DNA of 64,000 bases from NCBI GenBank assembly GCA_965219875.1, contig CBDCOW010000001.1:992001-1056000 (forward strand), given 5' to 3'. Shown here piece by piece: positions 42,069-50,547 of this stretch (positions within the stretch are counted from its first letter, which is position 1; each line of letters opens with the position of its first letter). This DNA is from DAOUKH01 sp965219875. GTDB taxonomy: Bacteria > Chloroflexota > Dehalococcoidia > SHYB01. Below the pieces are notes generated by a model, which saw only the letters and a list, made by a program, of their open reading frames with translations, was not told the DNA's origin and ran no database searches. The translations under genes were made by a program, and so were the position numbers.

Positions 42069-43283
42069 ATGCCGCCCTCCGCTTTGCACGACGTCAAGAT
42101 CGTCGAGTACGCTTCGCTTGCCGCGGGGCCGTACTGCGCCAAGCTGCTCGCGGACATGGGGGCGGAGACGATCAAGATCGAGCCGCCATCGGGCGACGCG
42201 GCGCGCGCCTACGGCCCCTTCGCCGGCGGCGAGCCCGACCCGGAGACGAGCAGCCTCTTCCTCTACGCCAACACCAGCAAGCTTGGCGTCACCCTCGACC
42301 CCGCCGTTCCCCAAGGACGCGAGCTGCTCCTGCGGTTGCTCGACGAGGCCGACGTCTTCGTCCACGACCTTGCGCCGGCGCGGGCCGCGGCGTTGGGGCT
42401 CGACTTCGACACGTTGCACGCGCGCGATGAGCGGCTGATCATGACCGCGGTCACGCCCTACGGGTCGAGCGGCCCGAAGGCCGATGCGCCGGGCCACGAG
42501 CTGAACCTGTGCCAGGCCGGCGGCGAGGGCTATCTCCTGCCCGGCGGCCTGGGGCACGATCTGTTCCCGGATGCGCCGCCGCTCCGGCTGGGTAGCCACG
42601 CCGGAGACTACGACGCGGGGGTGGCCTCGGCGGTCGCCACGATGGCGGCCTTGCTGGCGCGGGACATTCACGGCGTGGGGCAGCTCGTCGACGTGTCGCG
42701 TCAGGAGGCGAACCTGGCGCTGAACCGGGTGACGATGGCGACCTACGAGTCGGAGGGCCTGGTGACGAGGAGGGCGAACCGCTTCTACAAGTTCGGCGGG
42801 CTCTTTCCCGCCAAGGACGGCTACGTGGTGCTGCGGCCCACGGAGGACAACCACTGGGCGGCGCTGGCCCATATCATGGGCCGTCCCGATCTCGCCGCCG
42901 CCGCCCGCTTCGCCGAGCGCCGCGAGCGCATCCGCAACGGCGCGGAGTGCAACGCGATCATCGCCGAATGGTCGGCCTCGCAGACCAAACGCGCCATCTA
43001 CGACGCCTGCTACGCGGGCGGCTGTCCCGTCGGCCCGTTCTACGACGCTAAGGAAATCGCTGAGGACCCGCAGATAGCGGCGCGGGGCTTCTTCGTCGAG
43101 GCCGACCACGCCGCCGCGGGGCACCGCCCCTACCCGTCCGCGCCCTACCATTTCTCCGCTACGCCGTGGCGGATGGCGCGCGCCGCGCCGCTCCTCGGCG
43201 AGCACAACGACCTTGTCTACCGGCAACGCTTGGGGCTGTCCTCGGACGACCTCGCCGCGCTCCGCGCCGCCGGGGCGGTCTAG
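42069..43283 (+). CDS. CaiB/BaiF CoA-transferase family protein
   Basis: A 404-residue class III CoA-transferase: 'LHDVKIVEYASLAAGPYCAKLLADMGAETIKIEPPSGD', 'SLFLYANTSKLGVTLDPAVPQG', 'LRLGSHAGDYDAGVASAVATMAALLARDIHGVGQLVDVSRQE' (Asp of the catalytic region present) and a C-terminal 'GRPDLAAAARFAERRERIRN'. ATG 42069 fits the family start better than ATG 42015. A TATACT at 42033-42038 could be the -10. It is 16 bp upstream of a second CoA-transferase, so the two may form a heterodimer. Confidence 0.9.
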   Translation: MPPSALHDVKIVEYASLAAGPYCAKLLADMGAETIKIEPPSGDAARAYGPFAGGEPDPETSSLFLYANTSKLGVTLDPAVPQGRELLLRLLDEADVFVHDLAPARAAALGLDFDTLHARDERLIMTAVTPYGSSGPKADAPGHELNLCQAGGEGYLLPGGLGHDLFPDAPPLRLGSHAGDYDAGVASAVATMAALLARDIHGVGQLVDVSRQEANLALNRVTMATYESEGLVTRRANRFYKFGGLFPAKDGYVVLRPTEDNHWAALAHIMGRPDLAAAARFAERRERIRNGAECNAIIAEWSASQTKRAIYDACYAGGCPVGPFYDAKEIAEDPQIAARGFFVEADHAAAGHRPYPSAPYHFSATPWRMARAAPLLGEHNDLVYRQRLGLSSDDLAALRAAGAV

Positions 43284-43299
43284 CGATGGGGCGCTTGGC

Positions 43300-44532
43300 A
43301 TGAACGCTTCGAAAATCGCGAACGCAAAGGCCCCGAAACAGGCGCTTGCCGGCGTGCGCGTCCTCGACTTCTCGTGGGCGGCGTCGGGGCCGCTGAGCAC
43401 GCTCTATCTCTCGCTGCTGGGCGCCGAGGTGATCAAGGTGGAGTCGGCGCGCAGCCTCGACATCGCCCGGCGGGGCTACTACACCGTCGTCGACGACATC
43501 AACGCCTCGCCGAACTTCAACGACATGCACATGGGCAAGCTCAGCATCCGGCTGGACCTTCGTCACCCCAAGGCGAAGGAGCTTGTGCTGCGCCTCGTTG
43601 CACTCTGCGACGCCGCCGTCGAGAACTTCCGTCCGGGCACGCTCGACAAGTTCGGCCTGGACTACGAGTCGCTGCGCCAGGCCCGCCCCGACCTGATCAT
43701 GGTCTCGTCGTCGACCGCGGGGCAGACGGGGCCCGAACGAGCGATGCCGGGGTACGCCACCACCTTTGGGGCGCTTGGGGGTCTGGGCGGTGTCACCGGC
43801 TATCGCGGCGGCCCCGCCACCGAGCTCTGGGACTCCATCGACATGCGGCTAGGGACCTCGATCACGCTCGCCGCGCTCATCGGGCTCTACGACCGGCGGC
43901 GCACGGGATGCGGTCAGTACGTCGATTTCTCCTCGCGGGAGGTAATCAGCGCCACCATCGGCGACTCGCTACTCGGCTATTTCATGACCGGTGACGTCCC
44001 CGGGCCGAAGGGCAACGAGGACGAGGTGATGGCCCCGCACGACTGCTACCCTTGCCTCGGCGACGACCGATGGGTCAGCATCGCGGTCTCCAGCGAGGAC
44101 GAGTGGCGCGCCCTCTGCGCCGTGGCGGGCGAGGGCTGGGAGGCCGATCCCCGATTCACGGACATGGCGGCGCGGCGGGGAAACCGCGGCGACCTCGATG
44201 CCCGCATCGCGGCGTGGACGCGGGGCCATGACGCCCCCGATCTCGCGGAACGGCTGCGTGGGGCCGGGGTCCCCGCCGCCGAGTCGCAGGACGCCGCCTC
44301 GCTTTTCGACGACCCTCACCTCGCGGCGCGGGGCGCGTTCCTCGAAGTCGAACACCCGAAGATCGGCGTCACCCACCCGGTGCGCCCGCCGTTCGTTCTG
44401 TCCGAGACGCCGGTGGGCCCGGCGCGGTACGGGCCGATGTTCGGAGAGCACGTCGAGTACGTCTTCGGCGACCTCGCCGGCCTAAGCGCGGGCGAGCTCG
44501 CGGCCCTGGGAGACGAGGGCGTGTTCCACTAG
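43300..44532 (+). CDS. CaiB/BaiF CoA-transferase family protein (second subunit or paralog)
   Basis: A 410-residue class III CoA-transferase: 'LAGVRVLDFSWAASGPLSTLYLSLLGAEVIKVESARSLDIARRG', 'MHMGKLSIRLDLRHPKAKELVLRL', 'ENFRPGTLDKFGLDYESLRQARPDLIMVSSSTAGQTGP', and 'RLGTSITLAALIGLYDRRRTGCGQYVDFSSREV'. ATG 43300 lies 16 bp after the previous gene. Pairs like this, or fused as at 2704-5199, recur in the genome. A remnant of an enoyl-CoA hydratase follows, mirroring the order of the first operon. Confidence 0.9.
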   Translation: MNASKIANAKAPKQALAGVRVLDFSWAASGPLSTLYLSLLGAEVIKVESARSLDIARRGYYTVVDDINASPNFNDMHMGKLSIRLDLRHPKAKELVLRLVALCDAAVENFRPGTLDKFGLDYESLRQARPDLIMVSSSTAGQTGPERAMPGYATTFGALGGLGGVTGYRGGPATELWDSIDMRLGTSITLAALIGLYDRRRTGCGQYVDFSSREVISATIGDSLLGYFMTGDVPGPKGNEDEVMAPHDCYPCLGDDRWVSIAVSSEDEWRALCAVAGEGWEADPRFTDMAARRGNRGDLDARIAAWTRGHDAPDLAERLRGAGVPAAESQDAASLFDDPHLAARGAFLEVEHPKIGVTHPVRPPFVLSETPVGPARYGPMFGEHVEYVFGDLAGLSAGELAALGDEGVFH

Positions 44533-44546
44533 CCAAGCGGCCCCTT

Positions 44547-44643
44547 TTGCTCTCGAACCGTGTCTACGCCGGGCACGACGTGCAGGAGGGCAGCCGCGCC
44601 TTCAAGGAGAAGCGACCGGCCAGCTTCCGGGGTATGTGGAGTA
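44547..44643 (+). pseudogene. Remnant of an enoyl-CoA hydratase C-terminus
   Basis: The bases encode VYAGHDVQEGSRAFKEKRPASFRG, which matches the conserved crotonase tail (D-x-x-EGxxAFxEKRxPxFxG). No crotonase core precedes it; the CoA-transferase stop is 15 bp upstream. The body of the gene appears deleted. Confidence 0.6.
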
Positions 44644-44646
44644 GGG

Positions 44647-45000
44647 GTTGGTGGGGCTTCGAGCTCCCTCGGTGGTTGTGGCGGGGCCCCTCACCTCAAT
44701 CCTCTTCCGCTGGGAGACGTTTGCGTAACCGGGGTGACTGACCGCGAGGGTGGCGGACTTCGATAACCCGCGGTGGTTGCGAGGCGGCCCCTCATCTCAA
44801 TCTTCTCCCGTTGGGAGAAGAGGCAAGACTTCCCGGCCCCACCCATGCTTGAGCCCGCGCGCGGGTTGCGCAAAGGTCTCGGCTAGGAGAGGAGGTAAGA
44901 CCTCCCGCCGACGCGCCTGTGGCGCGTGCCCTCTCTCAGTCTCTCCCAGGGGGAGAGAGGCGAAAGGGGAGGGCGATTCGCGAATCGCCCCTACGGGAGG
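44647..45000. repeat. Dispersed palindromic repeats, including a perfect 18-bp palindrome
   Basis: Contains the 'GGTTGCGAGGCGGCCCCTCA' family unit, CTTCTCCCGTTGGGAGAAG, and GGCGATTCGCGAATCGCC (44972-44989) followed by CCTACGGGAGG. The same palindrome is at 53903-53920. No gene is supported here. Confidence 0.8.
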
Positions 45001-45031
45001 AAGCGGCGCAGCTAGGCAAAGGGAGCGTTCT

Positions 45032-46066
45032 CTAAGAAGGCGCGCCAGTGCGCGCGGGGGCGAGGCGGCCGGCTGCGAGGTCGATGGCGGTCTCGATGGA
45101 GCGGGTGAGGCTGGTGTGGTTGGCGATGCCCTTTCCCGCGATGTCGTAGGCGGTGCCGTGGTCTACCGAGGTGCGGACGAAGGGGACGCCCATGGTGACG
45201 GTCACGCTGTCCTCGAAGCCGTGGACTTTTATGGCGATGTGGCCCTGGTCGTGGTAGAGGGCGAGCACGGCGTCGAATTCGCCGGCGATGGCTCGGTAGA
45301 AGATGGAGTCCGCCGGGTAGGGCCCGCGGGCATCGATGCCCCGCGCCCGCGCGTCCTCGACAGCGGGAGCGATCTCCTCGATCTCCTCGCGGCCCAGCAG
45401 GCCGCCCTCGCCTCCGTGGGGGTTGAGCGCGGAAACGGCGATCACCGGGTTTTCGAGACCCCACTTCCGCAGGCTGTCGCGGGTGAGCTCTAGCTTGGCG
45501 AGGATGTTCTCCCGCGTGACGTAGCGAGCGGCCTCGATGAGCGGCTTGTGCGTGCTGAGGTGGGCGACGCGCAGGCCCTTCGTCATGAGCAGGGTCGCGG
45601 TCAGCTTCGAACCGGCCATCCGGCCCAGGATCTCCTGATGGCCGATGTCGCCGTGGTTGCCGGCGGCCTGGACGGCTTCCTTGTTGATCGGCGCGGTGAC
45701 CATGGCGTCGATGCGGCCTGCCAGCGCGAGCCGGGCCGCCTCCTCGATGTACTCCACCGAGGCGCGTCCCGCCGCCGCCGTCACCGCGCCGGTTACGACG
45801 TCGTCCGCGGCGAGGTTGTCGAGGTCGAGTACGTCGATGACGCCGGGCGCGGGATCCGCGTCCTCGACGCGCTCGATGGGCCGCGCCCGCAGGTCGGCTC
45901 CGACGAGCGTTGCCGCTTCGTCGATGGCCCAGGCGGCCCCGATCACGACGGGGCGGCAGGTGTCGCGCAGGCCGGGCTCGGCCAGCGCCTTAGCGACGAT
46001 CTCGGGGCCGATCCCCGCCGCGTCGCCCATCGTCACCGCGATCAGCGGCCGTGACGCCGTGCTCAT
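45032..46066 (-). CDS. pdxA: PdxA family 4-phospho-hydroxyacid dehydrogenase
   Basis: A 344-residue PdxA-family enzyme: 'AVTMGDAAGIGPEIVAKAL', 'DAMVTAPINKEAVQAAG', 'GHQEILGRMAG', 'RVAHLSTHKPL' (metal His), 'VSALNPHGGEGGLLGREE', 'ALYHDQGHIAIK' and 'RTSVDHGTAYDIAGKG'. Classical PdxA oxidises 4-phosphohydroxy-L-threonine in vitamin B6 synthesis; PdxA2-type relatives oxidise D-threonate or erythronate 4-phosphate. No other pdx gene is near, and it follows a hydroxyacid dehydrogenase in the same direction, so a sugar-acid role is also possible. Confidence 0.88.
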   Translation of the reverse strand: MSTASRPLIAVTMGDAAGIGPEIVAKALAEPGLRDTCRPVVIGAAWAIDEAATLVGADLRARPIERVEDADPAPGVIDVLDLDNLAADDVVTGAVTAAAGRASVEYIEEAARLALAGRIDAMVTAPINKEAVQAAGNHGDIGHQEILGRMAGSKLTATLLMTKGLRVAHLSTHKPLIEAARYVTRENILAKLELTRDSLRKWGLENPVIAVSALNPHGGEGGLLGREEIEEIAPAVEDARARGIDARGPYPADSIFYRAIAGEFDAVLALYHDQGHIAIKVHGFEDSVTVTMGVPFVRTSVDHGTAYDIAGKGIANHTSLTRSIETAIDLAAGRLAPARTGAPS

Positions 46067-46100
46067 GTCGGGAGTATACGCCCCGCGGGTTAAGGCGTGG

Positions 46101-47078
46101 TTAACGCCGCCTCGACCCCGCCTCGGGGTTCACGCAGTGGGGCGGGGTCTTGCCTTCTAGCGCGGCTACGATGTTGCGGGCCGCCATCTCGGCCATCTTC
46201 AGCCGTGTGGCGCGGCTCGCGCTGGCGATATGCGGGGTCACGAGGACGTTGTCGAGGGAGAGGAGGGGGTCGTTGGCGGGGACCGGCTCGGGCTCGGTGA
46301 CGTCGAGAGCGGCGCCGGCGATGCTCCCCGACTTGGCCGCCTCGTAGAGCGCCTTGGGGTCCACGACCTCTCCGCGCGAGGTGTTGATCAGGTAGGCGGT
46401 GGACTTCATGAGCCGCAGCTCTCGTTCGCCGATCATGTGACGGGTCTCGTCCGAGAGCGGAACGTGCAGCGAGACGAAGTCCGACTCGCGGAGCAGCGTG
46501 TCGAGGTCGGTCGGCAATGCGTCGGCGGCATCCGGCTTGGGCGTCTGGGACGTGTAGCGCACGCGCATGCCGAATCCGGCGGCGCGCCGGGCCACCGCGG
46601 AGCCGATGCGCCCCATGCCGACGATGCCGAGGGCGGCGCCGTGGACGTCGGCCCCCAGGAAGTCCATGGGGCCCCAGGTCTTCCAGTCGCCGCGGCGCAC
46701 GAAGCGCTCCGACTCGGAGACGCGGCGCGTCAAGGCGAGCAGCAGGGCGAAGGTGAAGTCGGCGGTGGTCTCGGTGAGGACGCCTGGGGTGTTGCCCACG
46801 TAGACGCCGCGGCGGGTGGCCGCGGGCACGTCGATATTGTTATAGCCCACCGCCATGTTACTGACGACGCGCAGGCGCGGAGATGCGTCGAGCAGGGGCG
46901 CGTCGATGCGGTCGGTTATTAGCGAGAACAGGCCGTCGCAGCGCGCCGCCCGCTCGTGCAGTGCCTCGTAGGGCGGCGGCTCGTGGCGGGGCCAGACCTC
47001 GACGTCGGCGGCGGCGCGAATCAGGCCGAGCGCCTCCTCGAAGACGGGGCGCGTGACGAATACGAAGGGCCGGCCCAT
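46101..47078 (-). CDS. D-isomer-specific 2-hydroxyacid dehydrogenase (glyoxylate/hydroxypyruvate reductase type)
   Basis: A 325-residue dehydrogenase with 'LRVVSNMAVGYNNIDVPAATRRGVYVGNTPGVLTETTADFTFALLLA', the Rossmann motif 'ALGIVGMGRIGSAVARRA', and catalytic Arg in 'YLINTSRGEVVD', Glu in 'GAALDVTEPEP' and His in 'VLVTPHIASAS'. It interconverts D-glycerate or glycolate with the keto acid using NAD(P)H. It is 13 bp after a small protein gene and 34 bp before pdxA, forming one operon. Confidence 0.92.
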   Translation of the reverse strand: MGRPFVFVTRPVFEEALGLIRAAADVEVWPRHEPPPYEALHERAARCDGLFSLITDRIDAPLLDASPRLRVVSNMAVGYNNIDVPAATRRGVYVGNTPGVLTETTADFTFALLLALTRRVSESERFVRRGDWKTWGPMDFLGADVHGAALGIVGMGRIGSAVARRAAGFGMRVRYTSQTPKPDAADALPTDLDTLLRESDFVSLHVPLSDETRHMIGERELRLMKSTAYLINTSRGEVVDPKALYEAAKSGSIAGAALDVTEPEPVPANDPLLSLDNVLVTPHIASASRATRLKMAEMAARNIVAALEGKTPPHCVNPEAGSRRR

Positions 47079-47091
47079 CGCCCGCGCCGGC

Positions 47092-47487
47092 TTAGAGCGA
47101 GCCCGCGGTCGCGGCGATGGCCTCGCGGACGCGGTCCGGGGCCTCGCCGCGTAGGGCGTCCCGGTCCACCGTCTTCGCCAAGTCGATGAAACCGGCGGTC
47201 TGGATCATCTCGGGCAAGTGCTCGCCGATCTGCCGCATCGACCAGTCCAGCGCGTCGCCGATCTCCTTGGGGTCGAGGTCCAGTTGCCCAGAGGCGCTGG
47301 GCGGCATGTGATAGTGCGGCTCCTTGCGGAAGCAATCGAAGCGCAGCACCTGGGTGCGCTCGCCGGCGACGTCGCCGTAGACCTCGATGCTCACGCCACC
47401 ATCCTTTTCGCCAAGCTCGCGGTGGAGCACCGTGAAGCTCAGCCCGCCGACGTCGAACGTTTCCTTTTCGCTAACCCGCATCTCCAT
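47092..47487 (-). CDS. Conserved protein of unknown function
   Basis: A 131-residue protein: 'MEMRVSEKETFDVGGLSFTVLHRELGEKDGGVSIEVYGDVAGERTQVLRFDCFRKEPHYHMPPSASGQLDLDPKEIGDALDWSMRQIGEHLPEMI...'. A beta-rich first half with an H-Y-H motif is followed by helices; there is no signal or membrane segment. ATG 47487 is preceded by GAGGAGG at five bases; the longer frame upstream overlaps nothing sensible. It leads the operon with the 2-hydroxyacid dehydrogenase and pdxA-like genes. The 'FRKxPHYH' motif may bind metal. Confidence 0.7.
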   Translation of the reverse strand: MEMRVSEKETFDVGGLSFTVLHRELGEKDGGVSIEVYGDVAGERTQVLRFDCFRKEPHYHMPPSASGQLDLDPKEIGDALDWSMRQIGEHLPEMIQTAGFIDLAKTVDRDALRGEAPDRVREAIAATAGSL

Positions 47488-47572
47488 GGCAGCCTCCTCG
47501 TCTGGCGCTATTTTACCCGACGCAGGGCACCGTGTCGGGGTGGGGACCGACCAAACGTTGACGAGGCACCCG

Positions 47573-47857
47573 CTAAGCCGAGAATTGGAGCTTGACGCCG
47601 CAAGCGGCGGATACCTTCGCGAGGGTGTCGAGCCGTGGGTTCCGTTGGCCGGCCAACGTTCGGGAGAGTGCCACGCGGTCCAGGTTGGCCCGGCGCGCAA
47701 GTTCGGATATGCCGCCCCGCGCCTCGGCGACGTTGCGAAACGCCTTCATCAGCAGGCGCGGGTCGTCGCCCATTTCGTCAACCGCCGCGTTCAGGTAGGC
47801 GGCGATTTCCTCAGGAGTCTTGAAGTAGTCGCTGGCTTTATGGGCTCTCACTGGCAT
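47573..47857 (-). CDS. HigA/addiction-module-type antitoxin (XRE helix-turn-helix)
   Basis: A 94-residue protein: 'ASDYFKTPEEIAAYLNAAVDEMGDDPRLLMKAFRNVAEARGGISELARRANLDRVALSRTLAGQRNPRLDTLAKVSAACGVKLQF', an XRE-like HTH in its second half typical of the small HigA-type antidote family. AGGAG seven bases before ATG 47857 fixes the start. The start overlaps the toxin gene by 20 bp, so toxin is translated first, as is normal for this class. Confidence 0.88.
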   Translation of the reverse strand: MPVRAHKASDYFKTPEEIAAYLNAAVDEMGDDPRLLMKAFRNVAEARGGISELARRANLDRVALSRTLAGQRNPRLDTLAKVSAACGVKLQFSA

Positions 47858-48182
47858 GGTGCTTCTCCTGCTTGTACTCCTCCCAGTAGCTCCGGGCCGT
47901 TTCGATGTCGCGGGCTTGCCGTTCCTTCGTCCCGCCACCGAGTAGGACCACAAGGTCAATACCGTCACGCCCGAAGTAGATCCGGTAACCTGGACCGAAG
48001 TCGATCCGAAGCTCGGAGACACCCCCACCGACGGTCTTGCAATCGCCGAAGTTGCCAAGCTCCACTCGGTCGATCCGTGTTTGAACGCGTGCGCGAGTCT
48101 GGATGCTTTGCCTGCGGAACCATGCGTCAAAGGAGTCCCTACCGTCATTGGTGACGTAGTGGACAATTTTTAGTATGCTCAA
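47838..48182 (-). CDS. RelE/ParE family (HigB/Gp49-like) toxin
   Basis: A 114-residue protein: 'DGRDSFDAWFRRQSIQTRARVQTRIDRVELGNFGDCKTVGGGVSELRIDFGPGYRIYFGRDGIDLVVLLGGGTKERQARDIETARSYWEEY'. This is the HigB/Gp49-like toxin form with the conserved G-P-G-Y-R-I-Y-F strand and K-x-R-Q helix. The family cleaves mRNA on ribosomes. The start is TTG 48182, with a dyad GTAGC/GCTAC just upstream; no ATG is available. Confidence 0.88.
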   Translation of the reverse strand: MSILKIVHYVTNDGRDSFDAWFRRQSIQTRARVQTRIDRVELGNFGDCKTVGGGVSELRIDFGPGYRIYFGRDGIDLVVLLGGGTKERQARDIETARSYWEEYKQEKHHASESP

Positions 48183-48184
48183 GT

Positions 48185-48202
48185 TGTAGCCTATTAGCTA
48201 CA
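48185..48202. promoter_or_regulatory. Putative toxin-antitoxin operator
   Basis: TGTAGC-CTATTA-GCTACA is a perfect 6-bp inverted repeat three bases before the toxin start. A -35-like TTGACT lies at 48211-48206 on the minus strand. Antitoxin autoregulation is the expected use. Confidence 0.5.
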
Positions 48203-48258
48203 CCAAGTCAAGCGTCGCTGTCGTCGTAAACGATTGGCCGGCGGTGAGGCACCGTCTC

Positions 48259-49179
48259 CTAGCCCCCCGGCGCGAGGGCGGCGCAGGTGTTCTCGAAGGC
48301 GTCGGGAATGCGGTCGGAGGCGGCGCGAGTCGAGAGGATGAGCAGCTCCGCGCCTTGGTCGAAGAAGTCGTTCATGCTGGCCTTGATTTGGGCCGCCGTT
48401 CCGTAGAGGGAGAGTTCGTCCACCATCTCGTCGCTGACCGCGGCGATGGCGGCCTGGTTGTCGCCGCGGGCCAACGCCGCGCCGCAGGCCTCCGCCTCCA
48501 CGCCGTAGCCCGCCTCCGCCATCAGCGCCTGATAGAAGGGGAGGCGCTGGTAGAAGGCCACGCCGGCGCGGGCGACCTCGCGGGCCTCCTCGACGTTCTC
48601 GGACAGCGCGCAGCCGAGGAAGAGGCAGGTCTTGGCCGTGGTCTTGCCGTCCGTCCGCCGCTCCGCGCCGTCCTGGAGCGCCCGCACCCATTGGGGCAGC
48701 AGCTTCTTGGGGATCATGTTCAGGATCGCGCCGTCGGAGAGCTCGCCCGCCGTCGCCGTCATCTTCTGGCGCAGGGCGCCGATGTACAGGCTGGGATCGC
48801 CCCACGTCTCGCCCTTCATAGCCGCGACGTAGTTGCGCAGGGCGGTGAGGGGCTTGGACATGTCGATCCCGCGCGGCTCGTTCGTGGGTTGGTGGGCCGT
48901 CCCGAGGCCGAGGTCCATCCGCCCGCCGGAGACCTCATTGATGTAGGAAGTCTCCTGGGCGCAGATCGCGGGATGGCGCAGGTAGAAGTTGGTGATCGCC
49001 GAGCCGACGCGCACCCGCTCGGTGGCGAGCGCCATGTGCAGGCAGAGCGCCAGGCTCCCGACACCGGATTCGGTGGAGTAGACGCCGTGGTAGCCGGCGC
49101 GCTCGACCATCCTCGCCTGCTCGGCGACTTTGGCCAGCTCTCCTTTGCCGCCCGAAACGACCAGCCCGATCTCTCGCAT
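48259..49179 (-). CDS. LLM class flavin-dependent oxidoreductase
   Basis: A 306-residue luciferase-like monooxygenase barrel: 'VAEQARMVERAGYHGVYSTESG', 'TERVRVGSAITNFYLRHPAICAQETSYINEVSGGRMDLGLGTAH' and 'GGLYGTAAQIKASMNDFFDQGAELLIL'-like end. Members use FMN or coenzyme F420. GGGAGG six bases before ATG 49179 supports the start. It is monocistronic; the substrate is unknown. Confidence 0.88.
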   Translation of the reverse strand: MREIGLVVSGGKGELAKVAEQARMVERAGYHGVYSTESGVGSLALCLHMALATERVRVGSAITNFYLRHPAICAQETSYINEVSGGRMDLGLGTAHQPTNEPRGIDMSKPLTALRNYVAAMKGETWGDPSLYIGALRQKMTATAGELSDGAILNMIPKKLLPQWVRALQDGAERRTDGKTTAKTCLFLGCALSENVEEAREVARAGVAFYQRLPFYQALMAEAGYGVEAEACGAALARGDNQAAIAAVSDEMVDELSLYGTAAQIKASMNDFFDQGAELLILSTRAASDRIPDAFENTCAALAPGG

Positions 49180-49355
49180 GTGGAACCTCCCAGAAGGAAA
49201 TCGGGCGCATCATACACCGGCTGGTGCCTCTGAGCCGCGGGAGTAGGGGTAGTCCCTTCCTCAACGGAGGCTCTAGGGTAGGCGGCGCTGGCGGTTGCGG
49301 GGTTGAAGCGCTTCGATGGCCTTCGGTGGTTGTCGGGGGGGGGGCGTCCCCTTCC

Positions 49356-50231
49356 CTAATCCACGGTGAGGCTGATGTCGAGGGCGGGGGCGGAGTGGGT
49401 CAGCGCGCCGACGGAGATGAAGTCGACACCGGCCTCGGCGGCTTGGCGGGCGGTCTCGAGGGTGACACCGCCGGAGGCTTCCGTCTTCGACCGCCCGGCG
49501 ACGGCGCGGACCGCGTCGGCGAGCCGGGCCGGCATCATGTTGTCGAGCAGGATGAGGTCGGGAGCCGCCGCCGCCGCCTCGTCCGCCTCTTCAGGCGTCG
49601 TGACTTCGATCTCGATGGTCATGCCGGGGGGCGCCTTGGCCCGGGCCCGCTCGACGATCTCGGCAAGGCCCAGCCCCCCGCGGCGCAGCGTTGCGATGTG
49701 GTTGTCCTTGATCAGTACGGCGTCGGCGAGTCCGAGTCGGTGGTTGTAGCCGCCGCCGGCGCGCACGGCATATTTTTCGAGGAGCCGCAGCCCCGGCGTC
49801 GTCTTGCGGGTGTCGAGGATGCGCGCGCCCGTTCCGTCGACGGCGGCGGCGAAGCGCGCCGTCAGGGTCGCGATGCCGCTGAGGCGCTGCAACAGGTTCA
49901 GGGCCAGGCGTTCCCCCGCGAGTATCGACCCCAGTGCTCCCTCGACGACGGCCAGCGTCTGACCGGCCTCCACTGCGGCCCCGTCGCGTGTCTCGGAGGA
50001 GAAGCGCAGGCCCTGGTCGAGCTGGTGAAAGACCTCGGACGCGGCGGGCAGGCCGGCCACGATCCCCGGCTCCTTGGCCACGAAGCGGCCGGAGCCGAGC
50101 TCCTTGGCGTCGATGAGGACCCGCGTGGTGACGTCGTCGTCGGCGCCGTCCTCGCCGAGACCGAAGCGCGCGATATCCTCCACGGCCTCGTGGAGCAGCT
50201 CGGCGGGGACCTCTCTGGGGAAATCAGCCAC
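49356..50231 (-). CDS. nadC: Nicotinate-nucleotide diphosphorylase (carboxylating)
   Basis: A 291-residue quinolinate phosphoribosyltransferase: 'GEDGADDDVTTRVLI', 'ILAGERLALNLLQRLSGIATLTARF', 'ARILDTRKTTPGLRLLEKYAVRAGGGYNHRLGLADAVLIKDNHIA', 'IEIEVTTPEEADEAAAA' and 'EASGGVTLETARQAAEAGVDFISVGALTHS'. It converts quinolinate and PRPP to nicotinate mononucleotide in NAD synthesis. The start is GTG 50231 with GGAG seven bases upstream, overlapping the end of a HigA-like gene by eight bases. Confidence 0.95.
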   Translation of the reverse strand: MADFPREVPAELLHEAVEDIARFGLGEDGADDDVTTRVLIDAKELGSGRFVAKEPGIVAGLPAASEVFHQLDQGLRFSSETRDGAAVEAGQTLAVVEGALGSILAGERLALNLLQRLSGIATLTARFAAAVDGTGARILDTRKTTPGLRLLEKYAVRAGGGYNHRLGLADAVLIKDNHIATLRRGGLGLAEIVERARAKAPPGMTIEIEVTTPEEADEAAAAAPDLILLDNMMPARLADAVRAVAGRSKTEASGGVTLETARQAAEAGVDFISVGALTHSAPALDISLTVD

Positions 50232-50523
50232 GGCTACGCTCCGCGAGCCGTTTCTGCTCCGCGATGTGCGCTTCGGTGAGCCGGCGGTTCGTCTCGAGGT
50301 TCACCCACACGTGGGCGGGGACGCCAAGGACCCGTTCGATCCGCAACGCCGTATCCAGGGTGACCTGGGTGGTCCCCTTGATGAGCTCGTTGACCTCTGA
50401 CATCGGCCGTCCCATGCGCCGAGCCAACTCCCGCGGGCTCATGCCGATCTCCTCCAGTTCTTCGAGAAGGATTTCGCCAGGGGTAGTCGGAGTGTCGGAA
50501 AAGATGACTTTGTCGTCAGCCAT
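50224..50523 (-). CDS. HigA-family XRE transcriptional regulator/antitoxin-like protein
   Basis: A 99-residue protein with the HigA form: 'PTTPGEILLEELEEIGMSPRELARRMGRPMSEVNELIKGTTQVTLDTALRIERVLGVPAHVWVNLETNRRL'. The HTH spans about residues 25-70, and 'HVWVNLETNRR' matches HigA 'FWLNLQxxYDL'. No toxin gene is adjacent, so it is an orphan regulator. Its end overlaps the nadC start by eight bases, so the two are translationally coupled, an unusual partner for nadC. Confidence 0.85.
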   Translation of the reverse strand: MADDKVIFSDTPTTPGEILLEELEEIGMSPRELARRMGRPMSEVNELIKGTTQVTLDTALRIERVLGVPAHVWVNLETNRRLTEAHIAEQKRLAERSRG

Positions 50524-50547
50524 GATGGTCAAGCGCGCAGAAAGGCG

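Noticed and set aside
41706..43400. Minus-strand 564-residue frame
   Set aside because: Antisense to a clear CaiB/BaiF gene and running into repeats.
45032..46066. Assigning the PdxA-like gene firmly to vitamin B6 synthesis
   Set aside because: PdxA2-type sugar-acid enzymes share the motifs and no other pdx gene is nearby.
47573..48166. Longer 197-residue frame for the antitoxin
   Set aside because: Its first half overlaps the toxin gene in another frame; ATG 47857 has a good ribosome-binding site and gives a family-length protein.
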